This document shows, piece after piece, positions 52,369-63,603 of a stretch of DNA of 64,000 nucleotides. Location: contig MU858154.1 in the NCBI GenBank assembly GCA_033297075.1, positions 61,955 through 125,954 on the forward strand. The letters run 5' to 3'. The DNA comes from Rhypophila decipiens. Lineage: Eukaryota; Ascomycota; Sordariomycetes; Sordariales; Naviculisporaceae. A program made the translations under genes and the position numbers. Under the pieces are notes generated by a model that saw nothing but the letters and a program-made list of their open reading frames with translations, had not been told where the DNA came from and made no database searches. Each line of letters starts with the position of its first letter. Within the stretch, counting starts at the first letter, position 1.

Positions 52369-53900
52369 CTAATTCACTAATCTCGGAAATACCATCCCAC
52401 TCGCGGTATTACTTCCAAAGCTCTGCAAAAAGGCCGCCAGCACAGGGTTCATGCCCATTTTCACAGCTCTATCCGTCCATTCCGCCAAGTCCATCACCTC
52501 CATGTTCGTCTCTTCTCCCTCACTGTTTGTACCTGCTATTCCAACCCAGTTGCTCAAATCATCCATAACCAAGTCTACACCACCCAAATGATGCAAGAAC
52601 TTTATGTTGTCTTGTTCTGCCTGTCCCGCCCTCTCTGTTGGGCCCACAACAGCACTGACCACGCCTTGTACCACTTTATCCAAAGGGACCGAGTCCAATG
52701 CACCTTGGACTTCATGTTGTTGACTGCCGCCTCCGCCGCCGCCGCTCATGCAAGGTACACCGCCGATTCTGCGCGAGTAGCGAATTATATTATCCACCAG
52801 ATCCAAATTCTCACTGATCTCATCTTTGCCATCGTGTCCCTGCCGGGTCCGTGATATGTTACTAGGCCGATGGATATATATCTCCCAGGTGGGAGCAAAA
52901 GCACAGGCTAATTTCTCAAGAAAGACCTCCGACGCCCATTTGCTCGCTGCGTAGCCTAGTATTGTCGTGCACGGGGGAGGGTGCCGCGCTACTGAGACCG
53001 GACGTACGGGATCTATACCAGCCGCGGCGGCAAACGAACATGTATTGCCGGATGAGATATAGTGTATGGGAATCTGTCGCGGGGCGGCGAAGGTAGCTAG
53101 GATCTTGGTGGATTGGACATTTGGTGCGCGGAGAGAGGCGTATGTCTTTAGGTAGGATACATCTGCCCCGTTGTGGATTATCATGTCGATTGTGGAGAAT
53201 AGGGCGTTGACGGAGTCGGGGGACAGGCCGAGGGTGGGATGGGATAAGTCGCCTGGGTGTATGGTTATCTTGGGACTACAGGGTGATGATAATAGGCGGG
53301 ATGAGGATTTTGACCGGACCGCGATGCAGCGCACATGTGCTATTAATGGGTTGGATATCAACACTGTCAGGAGGGCGCTGCCGAGGAAGCCTGTTGACCC
53401 GGTCAAGAGGATCGTTTTGGGATTCTTGTTGGTTTTGGTGGTGCTGGATGGGAATGAGTGATGCTGTTGCTGGAGGAGGGTTGGTGGAAGGTCGGTTTCC
53501 TCGTCCCAGTTTATGATGTTTGGGTTTGTAGAGGACGACTCGGAAGGTGAATCTTGCCCCCCCTTGAGAAGGCTGTCAATGGTTCGTGCCATGCCAGCAA
53601 GGCTGCTAGCATCGAACATGTCAATCAGCGAGAGATCAACCTCCCACCGTGTATGAATCCGCCGGCGCAAGTCGAGGAGCAGAATCGATGTCCCACCGAT
53701 GTGAAAGAAGTCGGTCTCTTGGCGAATAGTAGCACGTGGACCTATCCTCTTGTCCAGTATTACATTTTCCTTGAGCTCCTCGAGCTGCTCCTCGAGTTCG
53801 GTCAGCTGCACAACATGGCATGCGTCGTCGGATGAGAATGACTCGGGCAACTCGAGCTGGCCAATGGCTCTTCGATCGAGCTTCAGTGTGTTGGTCAGGG
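52369..53900 (-). pseudogene. Thiolation (T) and terminal reductase (R) segment, still open
   Basis: This last part of the synthase is one open frame of nearly 500 codons. The T domain has FFHIGGTSILLL with the phosphopantetheine Ser. The R domain is of the extended SDR type: ILLTGSTGFLG cofactor motif and YAASK, the catalytic Tyr-Lys pair. In relatives this domain releases the product by reduction or by Dieckmann cyclisation; the intact YxxxK fits reductive release. Without an upstream start it is probably not made as a separate protein. Confidence 0.85.
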
Positions 53901-53929
53901 CCAGAGACCAGTTGATTGATGTCCGAGTG

Positions 53930-55640
53930 TTGGTGATAATCCGGGTTCAGGACCACATGGGCAACAAGAAACATGTCGTCGAAGCCGCGTGTCTGTTCTG
54001 AAGAACGACGCACCGAAACGACGCACTCGCCGATTGCTCCAGCCGATGCTTCTATTAGGGAGCGTTCTACCTCTAACATGTCAATACGCTGGCCACGGAG
54101 CTTGATCTGGGTGTCTCCTGTGACACGCCCTTCGATGAACAGCTCGCCGTCTTCGCCCCAGCAGCCCAGATCACCAGTGCGGTGCAATGTGCTGCTCTTT
54201 CCTGGTGCAGAGAACAGGTCAGGAATGAAGCGGTCAGAGTTCAGGGCCTCATTGTTGAGATAGCCGACCGCAACCCCAGGACCTCCGATATAGATCTCAC
54301 CCTGCACACCAGCGGGTACAGGCTTTAGATGTGCGTCGAGAACGTAGACGGCATAGTTTGGCAAGGGCTGCCCGACAGGGATGTTGACAGTCTTCCCTTG
54401 GACTGCGGTCTTGTCAAAGAAGGCTCGACACGGCAATTCCATGGTTGTGGCTGTCCACGAGATCTCAGTAGGGCCGTATGCATGGAATAGACGGAGATCC
54501 GGCCGACCGATGGCCGCAAATTCAGCGAACAACCCATCCACCCCCGGCTCGCCTCCTGTAATTGCACGACGCCAACACGACATTCCAAGACTGGTTCTGT
54601 CGCCGTACTTGAACCAGGTAGACAGTTCCGAGGTGCAAGTGAATGTGTATGTGATGCGAGCTGAGTGAATGAGTTCGGTGATGGCGCGAGCATCGCCCCG
54701 TAGCTTTCGAGGCACGATGACGAGTGTGCCGCCGAGACAGAGTGAGGTGAAGACCTGAATCAGGGACATGTCAAAGCCCACCGAGCTCTGCTGCAGAACG
54801 ATCTCGTCACTGTTGAGGTCGTAAACCTGCGCCGTCCACTCTAGCCAATTCCTGAACCCTTCGTGTTTGAGAATGATTCCCTTGGGCGTACCGGTTGAGC
54901 CCGAAGTATACAAGATAGCAGCTGTATCAGTTGCTTTGGCTGTGATGTCTGGTCGTTTCTGTTGTCTAGATGGAACCAGCTTCGACACGTCGATAACTTT
55001 TTAGCGCCGAGACGTGTATCTTGTCAATGTGTCGATATGTGTCGTTATCAACCAGAAGAACGCTTGGTTGACAGTCTTTGATCATTGTGGCAAGTCGTTC
55101 CCAAGGATTTCCCACGTCCAAAGGAATGTACACCGCGCCGATACGCAAGACGGAGAGAATGGACGCAATCCAGTCTGCTGTTGGTTCTTGGAGGACGGCG
55201 ACTCTAGCGCCTGGGCTGACACCGCCAGCAAGCAGCGCAAAGGCAATTGTCTCGGCCCGGTGTCGCAACTGACTGTAAGTGATGACTCTATTACTATCCC
55301 AGCGCACGGCTGGATGGTCTTGGCGTATGTCCATGATTTCGTCCATCTGGTGCACGATGGTGTCCGGCCATTGAGTCTGGAGAGACGGTCCACGGCTGAA
55401 GCCCAGTGCGCGATGCACCTCTTGGGCATCAAAGACGCCCGGCTCGGCAATGGAGATGCTGCGGTGAGCCGCAAAAGCTTGCACGAGAAGCTCGTAGCTG
55501 CGGGCAAGCCGTTCCACATCCCGTTTGCTGTAAAGATCACTGCGCACGATCAGCATGGCGAGACAGTCGCCGTCCGAATCGTCGATGATGTCAAGAGCTA
55601 TGTCGTATGCCATCTTTGACACTTGGAACGATTGCATCTC
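53930..55640 (-). pseudogene. Adenylation (A) segment
   Basis: Core motifs A3 (ILYTSGSTGTPKG), A5 (YGPTE), A7 (HRTGDLG) and A8 are present. Frame changes occur at the entry to the domain (near 55.66 kb), near 54.99 kb and near 53.92 kb. Around 30 residues before the A10 Lys motif (LKLDRRAI) appear to be missing. The amino acid used cannot be read with confidence. Confidence 0.85.
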
Positions 55641-55649
55641 GAGCTGGTA

Positions 55650-56570
55650 GTCGGCCGGCCCAGTTCATCTTCTCGCGCTGCCCAAGACGGTAATCGACAA
55701 ATGTTTGGAAAATCGGTGTGCAAGTCGCGGATCGAGGAGCACGCAGTCTGTCAGGCCCGTTGTTTAGTTCTGCATCAACATAAAGAGATGGCATGCGAAG
55801 GAGGAAACCACTCACTCGTTCAATAAGACCTGAAACGGCACTTTTGCATGGCTTAGTGCTCTCAGCACCTTTTGTCTCGTGTCCTTGAGAGTGTCCTCAA
55901 ATGAAGCTCCTTTATCAACAGCCTCGAATCTCAAAGGCAACAGATTGACAAGAGGTCCCATGACTTCCCGATCCTCCTGCTCAACGCGATTCGCATCAGC
56001 AATCCCGATAGCCACATCTCGCCCCTGCATTGCGGCAGCAGTATGTCTTGCCAGCAAGACCCGCATAACGCCCAAGTAAAAGTGGAAGGGCGTGGGCTGG
56101 GAGGGAGGTCGAGGTAGTGGCGCTCTAGGTCGCGGAGGAGGACTTGGAGAGAGGTGCCGTCGACTACCAGACTGTGAGACGAGAGAAGTAGGAAATGCCG
56201 TGTAGGTGTAAGAGTCAGCACCACGATCTGGAGGTTCTCAGCGGCCGCAATATCGAAGCTGTGGGCCTCTAGCCGCTCTTTAGCGGCGGCAACCTCTGAC
56301 TCGTTCTGGATGTGCCGATACTCGGCATGTATGGTGCTTTGAGGCAAGACGCCTTGAGTCGGTCTGCCATGAGTCTCAAAAAAAAAAAAATGTTCTGAGG
56401 ATCGAATGCCGCTGTCCGATGCTCTGTAGGGCATGCTCGAAGGCGTCGAGGCGGAGCCGACCATTCAGTTGGAATAAAGCGGTATGATTCAGGCTCGACT
56501 TGTCATCTAGGAAAGCCAAGACAAACCAGAACATGCTCTGGCTGCAGGAAAGGGGAGATGTCTCCTCATA
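55650..56570 (-). pseudogene. Condensation (C) segment with a large gap
   Basis: It starts with LSCSQSMFWF. A T13 run on the coding strand (56378–56390) marks the first frame change. The core motif reads SHSLVVDG where most relatives have HHxxxDG; the catalytic second His is kept. After that about 100 residues are missing at a further frame change near 56.10 kb. The end, with GIADANR and PLRF, is recognisable. Confidence 0.85.
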
Positions 56571-56929
56571 GACAGCTTTCGTGTGTTTATCTTTCTGGTC
56601 TTTGTTAAATTTCGTCCTGTTCAAGATCGCGTCCTCTTTGCCCACCCCAAATTCGGACACTGCTGAGGAAGGTGCTGTGTCATCCTTCTCGGAGCCATCG
56701 GTTGGAGTAGAGTGCCTGTCACATCCTTCACCATCGCTAATCGACTGTGAATCCGACTCGTCTTCCTCCCGGGGCTGTTGCGCAAGGGCTGTCTTCGTTA
56801 TCGTCGGTACCGGAGGACAAATGGCAACCGCTGGAGTGGAGATTCGGAGTCTAGACTGCGCGCTGGGCTTGTAATCATCAACATTTATCAACGGGATCCA
56901 TGCAGCCGGTATTGTCTGGGTCGCTGTTG

Positions 56930-57190
56930 TCACTAATTCCATCATCGTGGAGCCGCTCAAGACCTTGAGTACCGGAATGTTGACTTGCAAAGTTTTCAGA
57001 AACCATGCCCGAATCTCGGTGGCAAGTAGCGAGTCTGTTCCCATCTCGCTCAGACGCAGAGTCGCAGGGTCTTCCTTTGCCAGTTGTTCAACCGGGAGAC
57101 GGTACAGTGCAGATATTCTGGAAAGAAAACCTCCCAGTATAGCATTGTATATCTCATCCCAGCTGCTCGCTTGACGCAACCGGGTCTTGA
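56930..57190 (-). pseudogene. Acyl carrier protein (ACP) segment
   Basis: The carrier motif MGTDSLLATEIRAWF has the phosphopantetheine Ser in DSL. It is followed by a disordered, acidic Ser-rich linker to the condensation domain, typical of PKS-NRPS hybrids. Confidence 0.85.
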
Positions 57191-57199
57191 GCGGAATCA

Positions 57200-58519
57200 C
57201 TACTTCAAGACCGCCATCCCTGTCATCCACACCATTGCCATCTCCAACATCGTTACGAAGAAAGTGACCAAGGACTGGATTGCTCGCCCACATGGGCTTA
57301 TCCTCTTGTCCAATTCCGATTCGGGGAATTCCCGTAGTCACTTCGATACTTGCGCTACGGCCGCTTCCTTGGCCAGAAACAGGCCGTCCAGCGAAAACAG
57401 CCTCAGCAAACAGTCGATGGAAGTCCTGCTCCGAGAGGAACATGCCCTCCCCGGCATCAACCTGGCGGCGCAAATCTCTCTCCCTGTTCTTCTCCGTAAC
57501 GTAGCCTACCCCAAGAACGGGGCCAATGTGAATGACACTGGAAGCGAGGCCTTGACGACGGCGGTGCTCGGCCAGCGCACTCATGAACAGATTGGCAGCA
57601 GCGTAGTTGCCTTGGCCGGCGTAGCCCACAACACTGGATGCCGACGAGAACATGACAAAAAAGTCCAGCGGAAAGCCCGTCGCGCCTTGGCCAAAGAGGG
57701 AGTGCAGGTGAAGACTTCCTTGCACCTTGGGCGCCGTTACGCGTTTTAGTTGGTCTAGTGTCATTTCGGGCAGCGATACATCGTCGAGAACCATGGCTCC
57801 CAGGGCAACACCCCCAACAGGAGGCATGGATGAGCAGATGGAAGCGTGGGTATTGCGCACAGCTTGTTGGTCTGTCAGGTCACAAGGAAAAGCTCTGACC
57901 GAGACACCGGCGTTAGCCATGCCAGCCAACCAAGTATTCGGGATACTCGGACGGCGTGACGAGATGGCTATGTGACGTGCTCCGCGGCGGAAGAGCCACT
58001 CACAGAGAGACAAGCCTAGACCATGGCTTAGACCGGTGAGCCAGTAAGTCTTGTGGCTCGAGAGGAAGATGTGGCTCTCTACAGGCATGATCTGGACAGA
58101 GACAGGCGAGGTGGTGACCCAGTCCACTATGGTATGGCGTCAAGTTTCGATGCCCGCTCGGTATGGTCAGCCGAGACAGTTTGTGCCAGTGTCAGTACAT
58201 TGAGTCGGCTGCGAGGACGCACCGTCTCTGCCAACGAGTACAGCGCTATCGAGGTGAGTTGAGCGCTTCCCACCTCGAGCACTGCATCACGCTGCCACCT
58301 CGTCGTTAGTCGCAGCCTGAGAAGAGTCTCGGCAATGACACGGGCGTCCACTCGGTTCTCATTAACAAAATCCAAAAACTGCAAGTCCAAAGTGGGAAGC
58401 TGTCGAGGAGCAGGGCGCAGAAGCCCGATCATCATATTTGCGTGCGGTTTTGCGTCAAGACGTGATGTTGAGACCAATAGGAGTGTACTGGCTCGGACCA
58501 AGCTTCCACGGAGAGCATC
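57200..58519 (-). pseudogene. Ketoreductase (KR) segment with a shrunken ER-like linker
   Basis: From 58519 to 58127 a short linker is left where relatives have a much longer ER-like region, so enoylreductase function is absent. After a frame change near 58.13 kb, KR shows KTYWLTGLSHGLGLSL (NADPH-binding Gly motif) and FSSASSVVGYAGQGNYAAAN with the catalytic Ser and Tyr. Confidence 0.85.
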
Positions 58520-59899
58520 TCATGCCGCTTCTGTTGGACCGTTACTCGCAAAGAATGGCTGCTCTATATCAGGCAAGCTCAGGACTGTTGCCTTTTCGGA
58601 TATCATGCGATCAACAGCCACTTCAGACCAGGATCCCACCGTTGTGATTTGACAAGCGCTGAATGGACGCAAGAGGCCCTGTATCTGATCTGCCAGCCGC
58701 ATCTGGGAAGCAGTTCTGCCAGACACAATCACCAGGTCTTCGAGAACATGTTTCTTGGTTGTGTTGAGCGGTTCGCGAAGGATCATGACCCTCTCATCAG
58801 TAGCTTGGGCAACCATCACGACCAGGGGCGCCACCAGAGGGTCCACGCTCGCCGTTGCGCTGTCCGCACCGCCAAAACCTGTATTGCGAAGCAGGGCGTC
58901 CCATTGTTCGACTCCCACTAATGGTGACAAGGCGCGGCCATCATCTCGGCCTGCCCACCAGCCTGGAAATGCCCCAAATATGGTACCTAGCCTGACATTG
59001 ACGTCAGGCAGGCCCTCAAGCATGACAAGATATCCACCCGGGCGTAGAAGAGACCAAATATGGGCTAGAGTGGTCTTGAGGTTAGAAGTAGCGTGCAGGA
59101 CCATGGATGCGACTATTACATCGAAGCTGTGTGGACGGAATCCTTGATCGGCCGGAACCTTGTCGATGTCGAGTGTCTTGTAGATCATGCCGCGCTGCTG
59201 CTTGCCCCTGAAATGCTCCTGAGCTGCCGGAAAGAAACCAGATGAGACGTCGGTAAAGGTATACGAGGCGTAGGTCTGCTCGATTTCAGCAAGGACGGCT
59301 CTCGTCGCACCGCCTGTTCCAGCACCAATCTCGAGAAAGTGGCAATGCGGATATCGATGCACAATTTGCTTGACAGCCTTGCGCAGGAAAGATGTGTATA
59401 TATCTGAACCCAGCGATGATCGGTAATATTCTTCCAGCAGGCCGTCTGCTATGCCAAGCTCAATGGCTTGTATTTTACCAGTCGCAATGTCGGCCAGTTT
59501 CTCCCCGACACGGGTCAGGAGTTGGAGATCGATGACATGGGAAAACTCAGCAGATGCTTTGGATATCGTCTCATCGGTATCATCGTTCCACTGGGTTTGC
59601 CAGAAAGACCAAGAGCCACTCCGGGCTTGACGGACAGAGTGCTCTGCGAACTGGAAAAGACATGAGAGAGGTCCCGAGGAGCGTGCAGGGTGGCCAGGCG
59701 GAACACTTCTTCCGAGTCTCTGCATATAGTATATCGACACTCGCTCGAGGAGAAACGCGAGCTGCTGCTGTTCTCGACTGGGAATAAAGTCCTTCCCCGC
59801 CAGACTGGCATCAGGCGCAGCCACGTCCCATACCGTCGTTGAGAACACCTCCTTGTCGTCGTCGGCGGTTCGAGCCCCAAATGGCACGCACTCCAGGCC
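58520..59899 (-). pseudogene. C-methyltransferase (MT) segment
   Basis: An SAM-dependent methyltransferase with motif I HFLEIGAGTGG near 59300–59345, then YTFTDVS and a LRPGGYLVMLE segment. This is the C-MeT domain of reducing PKSs. It lies between two in-frame stops and is open in between. Confidence 0.85.
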
Positions 59900-60850
59900 C
59901 TATACTTGTATCATCGCCTGAAGCGTACCGGGTGCGTAAATGTCAACATCCCTGTCAAAGTGATCAGTATCGAGCGGTTGCATTGCATCGCAAGCGAACG
60001 CTCGACTTTCCCCGTCGGCCATGGCCGCTCTTGTCAACGAGATGTCAACCCGGACGCTCCGTATCCTCCTTGGAACATGCAAAGCCCAAATGGCACCGTC
60101 ATAGGGAACTGAACGTGCAAGAAACGTCGACTGAAAGGCCATATCAAGGACAGCTGGATGGACGAGCAAGCCCGGTAGGCTCTCCAGCTTGTCAAGTAAA
60201 CCGGTGGCAAAGCCAAGACGCCGTTGAGGCCCCGAAAGAGCACGGAACGTTCCCGTATACTGATAGCCGACCTGTTCGAGCGATTCGTAAAATTCGGCAG
60301 TCGGGATGGAAATCATGCAGGGCGGTGGAATGGTTCGTTCCGGAAGTGCAGCAGCCATGTTACCGGTCGACAAACCACCCAGCGTGATCTTGACTCGGCC
60401 GCTCGCGAGAAGTGCAAGATGAGTACTCTGATGGTCGATGGACGCATTGTAACTGAAATCGGCCGTGATGGTGCCGCCTTCTCTGGATTGCCAGCCTTCT
60501 GTAAGCCACATAGCGTAAAGACTGCCTCAACATCGACATCATCCGGATCAAAGGTTAAGGCCTTTCCCAGCTCCAGGTCTGTTACCTCTACTACCGATAC
60601 AAGCGCTCCCTTAACCACCCAAGTCTGAACGCATGCTTCGATAACCAGGACGACATAACCAGCGGCGGGGAAGACACTCTGACCCTGTAAGCGATGGCCA
60701 TTTACCCAAGGGATCTCCTTCAACCTGAGAATGTTGCGCCACCGGACTACGTCTTCAGTGCTGTCCGGCGTGACATGTCCGAGGAGCGGATGACCAGGGC
60801 CGATCCTGAAGCGTTGAGCCCTGGAATAACGACTCTCATGCCAGTACTCA
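59900..60850 (-). pseudogene. Dehydratase (DH) segment
   Basis: HPLLGH opens the domain near 60797, and the hot-dog catalytic His is in WVNGHRLQGQ followed by VFPAAGY. A frame change near 60.51 kb separates the two halves of the double hot-dog fold. The second half has HPAVLDMAFQ, the family's Asp-containing motif. It ends at the in-frame TAG at 59900. Confidence 0.8.
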
Positions 60851-61089
60851 GTGTCATGATCCCACGCATATGTTGGCAATCCCTTGACAAGTCTGGGCCG
60901 GATTTCCATGTCAGGCCTCTGCATGAAACGCTCAAAGGCCGACAGATCGACATAATCCCTGCCTAGATGTGACCATAGCTGACCTATACCCTCGGCAACC
61001 GTGGTGACAGCACTGGTTCCGCGACGGAGCAAGCAGACGTAAGGCGGGGACGACGTTGATTTATTCCCTTCAGCTTGCAAGGTATGCAA

Positions 61090-62300
61090 AACAGGCCCTT
61101 TCAGCGCCGGATGCGGCCCAACCTCTACCACCAGGTCCACCGTTCCCGTAGCAGCGACTGCTCGGACAGCCTGCATGAACAGCACAGGCCTGGTCAGATT
61201 CTCAGCCCAATACTTTGCTCCCAGTCCCTCTTTCTCTCCAGCAGTAATCCTCTTGCCCCTCATAAACGCTCGAATACCACGTCACATCATCATCATTCGC
61301 CTTTCTCTCGGGCTGTATTCCCAATCCCTCCAGCGCAGCGAGATACCTCTCTCCATACTGTCTCATATGGGCTTCGTGATGATAGGCCCTGTCCACTTTC
61401 AAATTCTCGCAAACTTGCCTTCATCGCTCAGTACATCCCGCATCCGCTCAACAGCATCTCGATCTCCACTGACAGTGACACTGACCTCCGAATTGACAGC
61501 CGCAATTTGCACCTTGCCGCGGAAATGTCTCGACTGACAAAGCCCCTGGACATCTTCTAGAGTGTTCTCCACAGCCATCATAGCTCCCTGGGTACTGCTT
61601 CCAGTTGTGGTCTGACTAACCGCCAAGCCCCTATAATAAGCAATACATATCGCCTCATCAGCACTCAAAAACCCAGCTGCATACGCTGCCACGATCTCCC
61701 CCGAAGAATGCCCAACTACACAAGAGAAGTGCACCCCGGAAGCTCGGAGCATATCCACTTGTAAGATCTGTATAGCGGTGCATAATGGCTGGGAAAACTC
61801 CGCTTGAGAAATGCGCGATGTTTCTGCGGGCGCTTGCAGTTCGGAGACGATTGTCCATTTGGGACGATCAGGTTCGGGAAGCTGTGCGAGGCGGGCGTCG
61901 AGAGAGGAAATTAATTCTCGCGCTCCTGGGCTGGCATGAAGTAGTTCGGCGGCCATGCGGGCATGCTGCGCGCCTTGGCCTGTGAATATGCCGAGGATTC
62001 TGACCTTGGGGTTTGGGGACTGAAGTGAGCGCATGATGCTGGTCATGTCAGAAGAGAGCAGCGCCAGTTTGGCAGATAGTGCAGATAAAAGGTCCGCGGT
62101 GGATGTTGCAGAGAGGCCGATGCTGAACGGCAAGTGAGAGCGACGTGCAAGGGTATATGAGAGATCAAGAAGTGGCACGTTTGGATTAGAACCTAGGTAG
62201 GCGTGGAATGCGGTGAGGTAGTTGATAAGTGAAGTTTTGGACTTGGCCGAGAAGACAAAAGGGGCGATAGATATTGGAGCACCAGTTTGGGTATGTTCCG
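61090..62300 (-). pseudogene. Acyltransferase (AT) segment with a shifted stretch
   Basis: FTGQGAQ near 61985 and the nucleophile motif GHSSGE near 61700 are present. Between about 61.40 and 61.25 kb the reading moves to another frame and then returns to the first. A stop occurs directly at the first change. The second change lies at a short G run. The stretch between still encodes normal AT sequence in the shifted frame. Confidence 0.85.
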
Positions 62301-63603
62301 AGGAGGAGGGAAGACGGGTGTAGTTTTCGATAATGGCATGGCAGTTTGTACCGCCGAAACCGAAGCTAGACAAGATTAGTTCAGTCGATGTCGACCCAGT
62401 CAGTGGAGGGAGAGTGGCAAAAGACTTACCAGTTAACACTAGCTCTCCGTACAGACACCTGTGGCCACGGAAGGGCTTGAACTGGGACTTGAAGATTCGA
62501 GTAAAAGGGTGCAATCTTGGGATTCAGCTGCTCGAAGTGCAGGTTGGGAGGGATGGTCCCTTTCTGTATCGCCAGACCTGCCTTGAGCAGCGCTGCCAAT
62601 CCGGCTGTGCCCTCGGTGTGGCCAATAACAGATTTAATACTCCCTGCGTACAGCTTCTGCTGTTCTTCCTTTGATGCATGTGGGGGAAAAAAGGCAGTGG
62701 TAATGGCTTCGGCTTCTATGGGATCACCGACCGGTGTCCCGGTTCCGTGTGCCGCAAAGTACTGTGGGCGGTCGCTCGGGTTCGACAAATCCAGACCTGC
62801 ACGTTTATAGCAAGCTTGTATAAGACTTGACTGGGCTGAGGCGCTCGGTCTGGAAGTTTGTCAACAAACATTCAGGGGCTTCAGGGGTAAAAGTGGGGCA
62901 ACCTCAACAACACTATAGTGACCACAAATTCACGATGAAAAGAGAAAACTCACGTTGTCAGCCCTTGTGTCCTCCCATCCTGATTAACTCCAATCTCCCT
63001 AATCACAAACTCAATCTCATCACCGTCCTCCTCAGCTTTCCCTAGCCTCTTCAACACAACAGCCGCAATTCCCTCGCCCCTCCCATACCCATCCGCATCC
63101 TGATCCCACATTCTAGACCTGCCATTAGACGATAACATGGCCAATTTCCCAAAACTCAGCCAATTCTGCGGATCCAGAATCAGATTCGCCCCAACCACAA
63201 CCGCCACATTCGACCCCCCCGCCCTCAGGTGCTGAACAGCCTGATGCACCGCCACCAGACTCGAACTACACGCCGTATCAATCGTCAGACTCGCCCCGCG
63301 CCAATCAAAAAAATACGACACCCGATTCGACACAATCGCCCTAGCCGTCCCCGTCGCATGATACGTCCCGATCGTGTCCTCGTCCCTCAGCATCAATCTC
63401 TCGTATTCGCCCAACATACAGCCGGCAAAGACACTCGTATCGCTTCCCTCTAACGCCTCGATGCTATACCCTGCTGCTGAGATTGCTTCGTAGACAGTCT
63501 CGAGGGCAAGACGGACTTGTGGGTCCAGAACGTTGGCCTCGCCGGGAAAACGGCAGGCCGTACCGATTACGGCGATGGGCTCGGGTTGTGGTTTGTCAGG
63601 CAT
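62300..63603 (-). pseudogene. Ketosynthase (KS) segment, shortened
   Basis: Exons 63603–62954, 62849–62430 and the start of the third. The start ATG precedes [14 protein letters not shown]. The catalytic Cys lies in [12 protein letters not shown], and the two His in [12 protein letters not shown] and GHTEGTAG, so the condensing triad remains. About 70 residues that normally separate FPG from DPQ.RL are absent, without a frame change. Confidence 0.85.

Larger units (their letters stand above)
52369..63603 (-). pseudogene. Decayed hybrid polyketide synthase–nonribosomal peptide synthetase
   Basis: The minus strand carries one fungal PKS-NRPS in the order KS, AT, DH, MT, (ER-like remnant), KR, ACP, C, A, T, R. 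Three introns look intact: 62850–62953, 62366–62429 and 55748–55815. The coding frame is broken by nine frame changes (near 61.40, 61.25, 60.51, 58.13, 56.38, 56.10, 55.66, 54.99 and 53.92 kb), and by in-frame stops TAG at 59900–59902 and TGA at 58520–58522. Family comparison also shows gaps in KS (about 70 residues near 63.54 kb), before KR, in the middle of C, and between A and T. The 11.2-kb span is shorter than the usual 12 kb or so, in line with these gaps. Intact relatives make a reduced polyketide joined to one amino acid; the product here is unknown. Lesions are mostly insertions/deletions, so simple RIP does not explain them. Sequencing error could account for some. Confidence 0.9.

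Noticed and set aside
52369..63603. Repeat-induced point mutation as the cause of the synthase decay
   Set aside because: The two stops fit C-to-T changes, but most lesions are insertions, deletions or gaps, and the region is not strongly AT-shifted.
52369..63603. Several separate small genes in place of one synthase
   Set aside because: The segments follow each other in the exact domain order of a single PKS-NRPS, on one strand, with shared family introns.
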